From the NCBI RefSeq assembly GCF_040958095.1, contig NC_091219.1, forward strand, positions 30,515,252 through 30,579,251: a stretch of DNA of 64,000 bases, read 5' to 3'. Below, piece after piece: positions 61,301 through 64,000 of this stretch. The translations under genes were made by a program, and so were the position numbers. Position 1 is the stretch's first letter; every line of letters starts with the position of its first letter. This DNA comes from Procambarus clarkii (lineage: Eukaryota; Arthropoda; Malacostraca; Decapoda; Cambaridae). The notes below the pieces were generated by a model. That model ran no database searches. It saw only the letters and a program-made list of their open reading frames with translations, and was not told the DNA's origin.

Positions 61301-62611
61301 GAAAATTGATGTTATCAAACTGAACGAGTATATAAATTAAGCTGGTGTGAAATTGGTGCTTGTTCATGGGTAACTTTAGGCTTTGCTGCTGGGAGTCATG
61401 CCAGGCTTTTGGACATTATATGCATATACATCTGCAGGAAATTTAATTGTGAACACAATGATACCAAAATAAATGACGTAGCATGAGAATTAAGGTGAGA
61501 AAACTGAAACGAGCATACACATTTTATGGATTTTGTGCGTTCACGGGAAACTTTTGCAGACTTTAGGCTTTGCTGTGGGGGAGTCACGCCGGGCTTTTGG
61601 ACATTATATGCATCTACACCTGTAGGGAATTCTATTGCGAATACAATGATACCTAAACAAACGACGTAGCATGAGAATTAAGGTGAAAAAAATTAAAAGA
61701 GTATACATATTTCGGTGTTGCCACACGCTCGCCTGCACAATCGCCCGCATGCCGGGGGCGTGACCTCTAAGTTGGCAGCGCGCATGCCCAGGGCGCGAAA
61801 GTGTTAAAACAAAGTCTCCACAATTGAAAAAGCCCTACCCCTTTCCCAAAACCAATGGAACACTATTATTTTTTAAATAATTCACACTGTTAGGCTGCTC
61901 CCACCAGCTGACAACCTCCATACTAATAGGAACTATATTATTATTTTTATAAGAGAAAGGCAGTCAGTCAGTCAGAGACAGGGACAGAAACAGACAGAGA
62001 AAAGTCTACAGAGAGAGAATGGGTCAACCAGGGCAAAAAAAAAGAGACAGGAAGATAGACAGAGATAAGGAGAGAAGGAAAAAGAAGGGAAATACATAGG
62101 GGATGTTTTACGAGAGGAAAGGAGAAGATGGGGTGTTTGAAGAGAGATGAGAGAGAGGGTGGATAGGGAAGAAGATGGGGAAGAGGGGAAATGGTGAGGG
62201 AAAAGGTTGGAGAGGGGGGGAGGGAGAATAGTGGAGAGGAATAGGGGGGAGAAGGTGAAGAAGGAAAGAGACAGGGGAGAGAAGAGGGGTGATAGTGGGC
62301 AAAAGTTGGAGAGGGAGGGGGTTGAGGGGAAGAAAGTGGGGAGATTCGGAAGAAGGGAGGGTAAGTGGGGAAAGGAGACACACCTGGGTGCAGCCAGGTA
62401 TTCTCCGAGTTACTTATACAAAACAAATGTTTCTGACTATTTATTAAAGCTGTAATGCAAATCTTCTCACCTGATACACTCCCTGCTGGGCTAAGGATAT
62501 CAGTGGAAAGAAATTCATGAGATATAATTCTCCTTCTGTCAGAGCTTCCATTAACCAGCCTTGTTTAAAGAAGCTCCATGATAAGGATCCCAACTCATTA
62601 TTCACTTCAGG
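37103..62611 (-). CDS. RFT1 homologue, 3' half of gene (seven exons)
   Basis: RFT1 is a multi-pass ER membrane protein of the MOP flippase superfamily, needed for Man5GlcNAc2-PP-dolichol to be used on the lumenal side in N-glycosylation; whether it is itself the flippase is debated. Minus-strand exons 62471-62611, 52332-52451, 48985-49095, 45395-45534, 44739-44867, 38751-38871 and 37103-37333 join with GT-AG borders and matching phases to 993 nt (330 residues plus TAG). They match RFT1 in order: SWSFFKQGWLMEALTEGE, QQGVYQVVSNLGSLAARL, LYGGHQLSEG, FYVVFLAINGITESYTLAVM, GFVFANCINMGLRITYS, FIHKQYQGSAFHPL. Several hydrophobic segments fit its membrane spans. The family is ~540 residues, so the first ~230 lie beyond the window or in exons I cannot see after 62612. 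Introns are full of transposons, yet no break is seen in coding sequence. Confidence 0.93.
37505..38035 (-). mobile_element. DIRS-like fossil fragment
   Basis: Aligns by eye with segments of the larger DIRS-like fossils at 39740-40200 and 54100-54670. A fragment in the last RFT1 intron, same strand as the gene. Broken many times; old. Confidence 0.45.
38116..38750. repeat. 42-bp minisatellite copied from an RFT1 exon-intron junction
   Basis: Unit starts (cctc) fall at 38117, 38159, 38201, 38243 and then at 38414, 38456, 38498, 38540, 38582, 38624, 38666 and 38708, exactly 42 apart within each block. The next position, 38750, is the junction of the genuine exon. Read on the minus strand each unit is 24 nt like the exon end (LVLTTISE) plus 18 nt like the intron start (gtgggtgcatgtgttgtc). 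Twelve extra copies are seen; an insertion at 38287-38396 splits them four and eight. Confidence 0.95.
38287..38396 (-). mobile_element. Truncated SINE/LINE tail inserted in the 42-bp array
   Basis: An 11-base T-run at 38286 (poly-A on the minus strand), an atatatata stretch, then tgtacagccactagtacgcg and tagcgtttcaggcaagtcc, the shared tail. It interrupts the minisatellite, so it arrived after the array had expanded. Confidence 0.7.
38751..38871 (-). CDS. RFT1 penultimate exon, with repeated donor
   Basis: The acceptor tctcttttcag precedes one base completing Ser, then YWFIHKQYQGSAFHPLISLY, IQPRIILIFTFTLVLTAISE, 40 codons, ending GAG|gtgggt in phase 0. It matches the RFT1 stretch around [20 protein letters not shown] in the human protein. 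The donor and the last 24 coding bases are what the adjacent 42-bp array repeats, so the exon could be extended by whole 14-residue steps. Confidence 0.88.
39070..39590. mobile_element. Repeat block with inverted ends, copy 1
   Basis: The left end (39070-39090, cattgaatttaatgaaac) and right end (39563-39585, tttcattacattcaatg) are inverted copies about 500 bases apart. The interior resembles 58670-59000. It carries a C-run at 39412-39422. It forms the left part of a DIRS-like fossil region; whether it belongs to that element or is a separate insertion is unclear. Confidence 0.5.
39591..42130 (-). mobile_element. DIRS-like fossil, pol region
   Basis: Fossil of a DIRS-type element on the minus strand. 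A frame near 41550-41940 reads as reverse transcriptase/RNase H of DIRS type. Left-hand parts (39620-40800) align by eye with 54100-55260. A LINE fragment is inserted at 40990-41310. Broken many times; looks old. It lies in the RFT1 intron, sense to the gene. Confidence 0.55.
40990..41310 (+). mobile_element. LINE C-terminal fragment inserted in the DIRS fossil
   Basis: Encodes YDMITIYKILTGIDKIDKEE, then RKFSFANKVVDDWIKLSEKV and AKTVNSFKALYDKEYW, ending TPQA stop. The pattern is the C-terminus of a CR1-group LINE, uninterrupted in this part (88 codons from 41015 to 41281). It was 5'-truncated on insertion. Confidence 0.8.
42131..42600. promoter_or_regulatory. Promoter-like island of unknown owner
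   Basis: Within about 130 bases on the plus strand: ttcgcgccaatatgacgtca (a CCAAT-like and a full CRE), ccggtatatgta (TATA-like) and ctctcagttcg (initiator-like tcagt at 42410-42414), in CpG-rich DNA. No coding exon follows that I can recognise. It lies between two DIRS-like fossils, antisense to RFT1. It may be a regulatory piece of a retroelement rather than a host promoter. Confidence 0.35.
42601..43100 (-). mobile_element. Repeat block (450-bp family), copy A
   Basis: Shares with 43495-43945, 51870-52235, 52552-53000, 56720-57080 and 63254-63815 a fixed order: GC-rich gagctgcacagac region, ggggagttct, gcttacctttctgagtgcct, gatggcagacacagaatgct, ccattgcttcc, ggggccaggttctggctc, then an agctccgggaagc end. 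No coding function seen. Confidence 0.7.
43101..43494 (-). mobile_element. DNA between two block copies, probably DIRS-related
   Basis: Contains an A-rich patch (43099-43115), a C-run (43250) and two minus frames of ~100 codons without clear domains. It may be part of the same fossil element as its flanks. Confidence 0.35.
43495..43945 (-). mobile_element. Repeat block (450-bp family), copy B
   Basis: Same order of landmarks as copy A (gcttacctttctgggtgcct at about 43709), same orientation, 0.85 kb away. Differences of roughly one in six bases suggest that the two are not a fresh duplication. Confidence 0.7.
43946..44738. other. RFT1 intron, nothing recognised
   Basis: AT-rich intron DNA between a repeat block and an RFT1 exon. 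A 66-codon minus frame at 44445 and its plus-strand counterpart have no family features. Confidence 0.55.
44739..44867 (-). CDS. RFT1 exon
   Basis: The acceptor atatttttcag precedes one base completing Arg, then YNRLLILFSFAYLGTAVIFT, QLFGVLGFVFANCINMGLRI and TY, ending acatacag|gtaata in phase 2. It matches the human stretch around [20 protein letters not shown]. Confidence 0.92.
45395..45534 (-). CDS. RFT1 exon
   Basis: The acceptor ttatctacag precedes LYGGHQLSEGEGTPLMRAQC and FYVVFLAINGITESYTLAVM, then DDAQLS, ending tttcaag|gtaact in phase 2. It matches [20 protein letters not shown] and LLAINGVTECFTFAAMS in human RFT1. Confidence 0.93.
45535..45960. other. RFT1 intron, nothing recognised
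   Basis: AT-rich intron DNA leading into the LINE fragment at 45960. No open frame or repeat identified. Confidence 0.5.
45960..47640 (-). mobile_element. LINE fragment, CR1-like RT and C-terminus
   Basis: Minus-strand reading from 47640 downwards shows the CR1-type order: AETVGPDQISPRLLKKAAG, an APHGFREGK stretch (like QHGFRxGKSC), GVENGVPPGSVL, LIYVNGHTGVSSYMSMFADN (RT core, FADD seen as FADN), VHIGASFK and IHTAYVRPLLEYT, then NYEDRLRELTI, EERRNRGDMITTYKIIKGID. It carries several stops and frame shifts and lies in an RFT1 intron in sense orientation. Confidence 0.8.
47690..47885 (+). mobile_element. LINE C-terminal fragment (CR1-like)
   Basis: atgatcaccacatacaaaat, then ttactaagttgacaaagaag parallels 41012-41110 (YDMITIYKILTGIDKIDKEE). 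Decayed and about 200 bases long. It abuts the Tigger-like element to its right and the oppositely oriented LINE to its left. Confidence 0.6.
47898..48915. mobile_element. Tigger/pogo-like DNA transposon, internally deleted
   Basis: The left end cagtgacacctcgaattaca follows a TA dinucleotide at 47896-47897. The right end read inward starts cagtgggagcctcgatttat. Subterminal repeats of the gaattacgatatttcgact kind occur near both ends. At 1.0 kb it is far shorter than an autonomous element and keeps only the start of a transposase. It sits in an RFT1 intron. Confidence 0.8.
48178..48378 (+). pseudogene. Truncated pogo/Tigger transposase
   Basis: 66 codons from MGPKKVSSKVQ to stop, containing the helix-turn-helix segment MTIEKKQEIIRKHENGTGVV followed by ELARQYNKSS. 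That is the psq/CENP-B-type DNA-binding N-terminus of pogo-family transposases. The rest of the DNA-binding region and the DDE nuclease domain are absent; coding-like remnants continue to about 48700 without a frame. Confidence 0.75.
48985..49095 (-). CDS. RFT1 exon
   Basis: The acceptor acttttttcag precedes DRIAAVVRFFSSLIRNMILI, SIIILTFGWSYSSLLLQ, ending ctgcag|gtgagt in phase 0. It matches the human [20 protein letters not shown] segment, a membrane helix. Confidence 0.9.
49096..49307. other. RFT1 intron; ends in the repeat-block end motif
   Basis: AT-rich DNA. The last part, gaattgaatgtaatgaaat at about 49285-49303, is the end motif of the repeated blocks seen at 39070, 52552 and 63254, so the LTR element to the right may have landed inside one. 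Confidence 0.45.
49308..50783 (-). mobile_element. Long terminal repeat of an LTR-retroelement fossil, split by a DNA transposon
   Basis: Bounded by TG...CA (plus-strand ends tgtaacgtac and cttactaca). On the minus strand it is preceded by a purine-rich tract (ggcagggggag), as at a 3' LTR. Without the piggyBac-like insertion at 49842-50739 it is about 580 bp. The partner LTR is not in view, so age cannot be judged and the family is not assigned. Confidence 0.45.
49842..50739. mobile_element. piggyBac-like element 1 (non-autonomous), TTAA-flanked
   Basis: TTAA at 49842-49845 and 50736-50739 flank an 890-bp element. It begins cactttcgctc and ends with the exact reverse complement gagcgaaagtg: 11-bp terminal inverted repeats and a 4-bp TTAA duplication, the piggyBac hallmark. 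Near the left end a 22-bp palindrome (arms gatgacgca) occurs twice, at 49860 and 49905. Internal modules containing gaattttattacgaac and aaaatgaaagac repeat near 50380 and 50560. A 53-codon frame starting MDSNHEQGPSRKKIAKERLE (50190) may be a transposase N-terminal remnant. Confidence 0.8.
50784..51490 (-). mobile_element. LTR-retroelement fossil, internal region
   Basis: Lies just upstream (minus strand) of the purine tract and LTR at 49308-50783. Several overlapping minus frames exist and I cannot assign any domain. It stops where DIRS-like sequence begins near 51490. Broken; the 5' part of the element is absent. Confidence 0.35.
51490..52240 (-). mobile_element. DIRS-like fossil with repeat block copy C
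   Basis: 51490-51860 aligns by eye with 40700-40840 and 55230-55600. 51870-52235 is copy C of the 450-bp block family (gcctacctttctgggtgcct at about 52054). Broken many times. Confidence 0.55.
52332..52451 (-). CDS. RFT1 exon
   Basis: The acceptor aaatgcacacag precedes VVSNLGSLAARLVFRSIETA and AYKYYAQMIFRGKPITEQNQ, ending aatcag|gttggg in phase 0. It matches [20 protein letters not shown] and FYIFFAKVLERGK of human RFT1, one of the best-conserved parts of the family. Confidence 0.94.
52552..53060 (+). mobile_element. Repeat block (450-bp family), copy D
   Basis: Begins agcattgaatgtaatgaaac, gtcattttctgggtg and runs through the block landmarks in the opposite orientation to copies A-C (ggcactcagaaaggtaggca at 52780). 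It includes a C-run at 52926-52938. The right-hand inverted end seen in copy F is not found here. Confidence 0.65.
53061..54060. other. RFT1 intron, nothing recognised
   Basis: About 1 kb of mixed DNA. A 61-codon minus frame at 53580 has no recognised family. The region 53200-53480 is less AT-rich and may be an unidentified repeat. Confidence 0.45.
54899..54929. repeat. GC-rich perfect hairpin, 12-bp arms
   Basis: catgcggtgctg (54899-54910), loop actctgc, cagcaccgcatg (54918-54929). It lies within the DIRS-like fossil and follows a short tandem of ctactacaag units. Confidence 0.85.
55806..55887. repeat. 20-bp tandem repeat
   Basis: Four units of cgccgcagcgaaagccatac with small changes, within the DIRS-like fossil. 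A 13-base duplication (tagatcatatagc) sits just upstream at 55769-55794. Confidence 0.85.
56401..56719 (-). mobile_element. Repeat-derived segment, probable LINE 3' remnant
   Basis: Contains cccaagaccaggcttgactt, accaggctgttgcttggagc and aaacaatccagttttctctt, wording that recurs near LINE C-terminal remnants (7640, 15255, 58545). A G-run lies at 56458-56468. Confidence 0.4.
56720..57080 (-). mobile_element. Repeat block (450-bp family), copy E
   Basis: Landmarks in the same order and orientation as copies A-C: ttttggaggagttctg, accattctgggtgcctaacc, gatggcagacatggaa, ccattgctccctgc, ccaagttctggctc, then agctccagagagcc. A G-run (56946-56956) is inserted. The core reads aaccattctggg, so the splice-donor-like motif of the other copies is lost here. 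Confidence 0.65.
57081..57469. other. RFT1 intron with a (gat)n microsatellite
   Basis: AT-rich DNA with nine gat units at about 57325-57351 and a tg-run at 57206. No gene. Confidence 0.6.
57470..58640 (+). mobile_element. LINE with internal deletion (endonuclease joined to C-terminus)
   Basis: 57495-57560 encodes VMGEFNFSKINWINKAANTD (endonuclease GDFN motif). 57665-57740 continues with a SNHKKIRFSIEWN-like stretch, and 58040-58160 reads like the RT linker (ALYKRIN-, then LEMLKIRKAKRNYEV). From about 58200 it jumps to a C-terminus (YTWKILEGLVLNLHSEIRPH, then VFKTELDKHLQRTANKPGCD, VTSNSLVVDRPATWSE). The RT core is absent. The C-terminal 162-codon frame is open. Confidence 0.65.
58670..59000 (-). 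mobile_element. DIRS-associated repeat fragment
   Basis: Aligns by eye with the interior of the block at 39070-39590 (gtttggcctaccggggatca, gagaaaggcatcccgaaagt). C-runs lie at 58731-58747. Broken. Confidence 0.45.
59001..60030 (+). mobile_element. DIRS-like fossil, gag-like part
   Basis: Shares phrases with 7380-8230 (cccttcaggccctgg, cacttgttgggt, gacccagagtcttg) in the same order, so it is likely the same gag-like region. An 85-bp segment is duplicated within it (59338-59422 and 59754-59838). Broken many times. Confidence 0.45.
60031..60788. other. RFT1 intron, nothing recognised
   Basis: Mixed to AT-rich DNA with a G-run (60661-60669). No gene or family seen. Confidence 0.5.
60789..61807. 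mobile_element. piggyBac-like element 2 (decayed), TTAA-flanked
   Basis: TTAA at 60789-60792 and 61804-61807. The ends cactatcacac and gcgcgaaagtg still resemble element 1. The interior is at least five diverged modules of about 130-190 bases, each containing gttttaaaat, a cgaacaatttgataccaaa-like block and a cacgaaaattgatgt-like block (about 60930, 61070, 61240, 61440, 61620). No transposase is seen. Confidence 0.7.
61808..61944. other. RFT1 intron, nothing recognised
   Basis: Short AT-rich intron segment between the piggyBac-like element and the polypurine tract. Confidence 0.5.
61945..62385. repeat. Polypurine tract (~440 bp)
   Basis: The plus strand is almost entirely A and G (gagagagaatg ... 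ggagaggggggagggagaat ... ggaagaagggaggg), so the RFT1 pre-mRNA carries a long polypyrimidine tract here, starting about 85 bases after an exon. It makes a spurious Ser/Pro/Leu-rich minus frame of 152 codons. Confidence 0.9.
62471..62611 (-). CDS. RFT1 exon (first one visible)
   Basis: The acceptor ttctttctag precedes PEVNNELGSLSWSFFKQGWL, MEALTEGELYLMNFFPLISL, AQQGVYQ, ending tatcag|gtgaga in phase 0. It matches [20 protein letters not shown] and [16 protein letters not shown] in human RFT1. Phase 0 at its start means that at least one earlier exon is needed. Confidence 0.94.
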
Positions 62612-62785
62612 CTAGAAAGAAAAAATATATAAATGTACAGTATTACTGAATAGCAGTGGTTCCCAAACTCTTTACATTCATTACACCTTTTTCAGAGTGC
62701 ATTCTTATTAATGGCCCCCTACACTCAGTATTAAAAGAATTTTAGCAACATAAATTTTATTGTTGTTATTATGATCTCAGACAGG

Positions 62786-62880
62786 AATGATCTCGGACGC
62801 AGGTTTGAATCCTCGTCACGGCCCTTGTGGATTTGTTCATTTGATACATCACACTATTGTGATTTCTGTGTGTAATTGTT
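62786..62880 (+). mobile_element. tRNA-derived SINE fragment (family D)
   Basis: ggtttgaatcctcgtcacgg (B-box region), then cccttgtggatttgttcatt and tgatacatcacactattgtg. The same sequence in reverse is at 8700-8770. Only the 3' half is present. Confidence 0.65.
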
Positions 62881-63054
62881 GTTATTGTGATATTTTTCTT
62901 TCTTTGAGTATCATAACCTGTATATTGCCTCAACTTATGGACCCCTACTTATTGCAAAAAGAACCCACCCCCACCCCAAGGGAGCCACGGCTCCAAGTTT
63001 GGCAACCAGTACTGTACAGGGTCCATTTTGGGGCTAAAATTAAATAAAAGAAAA

Positions 63055-63253
63055 CAGCATTGAATGTAATGAAACCACCTTTTCTGTTGAATCACTTAGT
63101 GTTTCCCAGTGTTACTGGGGCTGTCAAGACTGAGGAAATTGTACCAGGCTCACAAAACCCACTCGAATCTACTGGAAACAAGAACCACTATCTGGCTTTC
63201 TCTATGAGGTGAGGTAAGCTTAAGGATCAGAGATCAACCCAAAACCAAAAATC
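63055..63253 (+). mobile_element. Repeat block end fragment
   Basis: Starts agcattgaatgtaatgaaac, caccttttctg, then diverges. A 5' end of the block family, cut short and followed by a full copy at 63254. Confidence 0.5.
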
Positions 63254-63815
63254 CAGCGTTGAATGTAATGAAACTCAATTTTCTGGGTGAGTCCCAGAGG
63301 CTCTCCGGAGCTATCTATGGCCGATATGGATACCCTAACTATTTTGCATCAGTCAATGTGGGTTGAGTTGTAGGCCTACTGGGGACCACGAGCCAGACCC
63401 CTCATAGAGGCATGAGGAGCAATGGCCCATCATGGAAATGCACATGTGATTTGGAACATTACAGGCTGTATATATCTGTCATCGACTGGGACAGGCACCC
63501 AGAAAGGTAAGCGCCACAAAACAATCCCCTATTCTGGTTAACAATGAAAATCATCAAACGAGTGGACAGAACTCCCCAAAAGAAAAACGAGCAAACAAGC
63601 ACGACGTCACACGAGTCGTGCCGCATATCTGCACAGCTCCCCCTCCCCAGATGGAGGATGGGGGAGCCCCAGACCCTCGCGCCGGCGATCCTCACCCCAG
63701 TTCTGAGGCAGGATATCAGAAATGCAAAAAATTGCCGACCGGAGGGAGGGAGGGAGGGTTGCCGGGAAGCCTCCAGGACTCACCCCCAGAAAATGGCGTT
63801 TCATTACATTCAACA
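63254..63815 (+). mobile_element. Repeat block, copy F, with both inverted ends
   Basis: The left end agcgttgaatgtaatgaaac, tcaattttctgggtgagtcc and the right end, read inward (agtgttgaatgtaatgaaac, gccattttctggg, ggtgagtcc), form ~40-bp terminal inverted repeats around 560 bp. Inside are all block landmarks, including ggcacccagaaaggtaagcg at 63494-63513. It is the most complete copy and shows that the block is a unit with its own ends. Confidence 0.7.
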
Positions 63816-64000
63816 CTGGTTTTACCCTACGGCTCCCCGGAGCTAACTCACCAAAGACAAAACAAGAAAGAAGGGGACCTACCCGGGAGGCGGTCGGTGC
63901 TCCACTCCTCAACTCGAAGTCGAGACAACGGGCTGCAACCGCCGTCCCAATGCGGCACAAGCCCGACTGCGCCCTGGAACGTTCACGAGGTAGCGTGCAG
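63816..64000 (-). mobile_element. DIRS-like fossil fragment at window edge
   Basis: acctacccgggagg...ctgcaaccgccgtcccaatg aligns by eye with 39645-39720 and 54080-54140. It runs off the window. Confidence 0.45.

Noticed and set aside
61968-62426. 152-codon Ser/Pro/Leu-rich minus frame
   Set aside because: It is the complement of the polypurine tract; low-complexity and inside an RFT1 intron.

Overview
This is a window of animal nuclear DNA, most likely from a decapod crustacean such as a crayfish or lobster. The evidence is spliced genes with GT-AG introns, an enolase closely matching arthropod enolases, and a dense repeat load of decapod type: tRNA-derived SINEs, CR1/L2-like and RNase H-bearing LINEs, a Penelope-like element, abundant DIRS-like fossils, piggyBac-like and pogo/Tigger-like DNA transposons. 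I recognise only two host genes. No bacterial or organellar DNA is seen.

Layout. 1-306 is a GC-rich 16-bp minisatellite. About 4.9-15.8 kb is a complete enolase gene on the plus strand: a candidate promoter and untranslated exon near 4.96-5.05 kb, then five coding exons (9586-15779) that join into exactly 434 codons with every catalytic residue present. About 16-37 kb is a repeat-rich intergenic stretch. It holds a decayed ~190-bp satellite, several LINE fragments, a Penelope-like GIY-YIG fragment, a LINE with an uninterrupted 899-codon frame (31.5-34.6 kb), an inverted-repeat array and two matching Tigger-like ends. About 37.1-62.6 kb is the 3' half of RFT1 on the minus strand: seven exons giving 330 in-frame residues. 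Its N-terminal ~230 residues must lie beyond the right edge. The RFT1 introns are filled with DIRS fossils, an LTR fossil split by a piggyBac-like element, a second piggyBac-like element, a Tigger-like element and LINE pieces.

The two genes are convergent and functionally unrelated: enolase is glycolytic, RFT1 acts in lipid-linked oligosaccharide assembly in the ER membrane. The most striking feature is in RFT1. The penultimate exon ends in a sequence that has been tandemly amplified into a perfectly regular 42-bp array. Each unit carries the last 24 nt of the exon plus the first 18 nt of the intron, including the 5' splice site. The array is a multiple of three and stays open, so it offers a ladder of alternative donors, each adding 14 hydrophobic residues in frame.

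Other structure worth attention: SINEs and LINEs that share one 3' tail, a repeated ~450-560-bp block with inverted ends and a splice-donor-like core, two piggyBac-like elements built from internal tandem modules, and a hairpin with a hammerhead-like core near the Penelope-like fragment.
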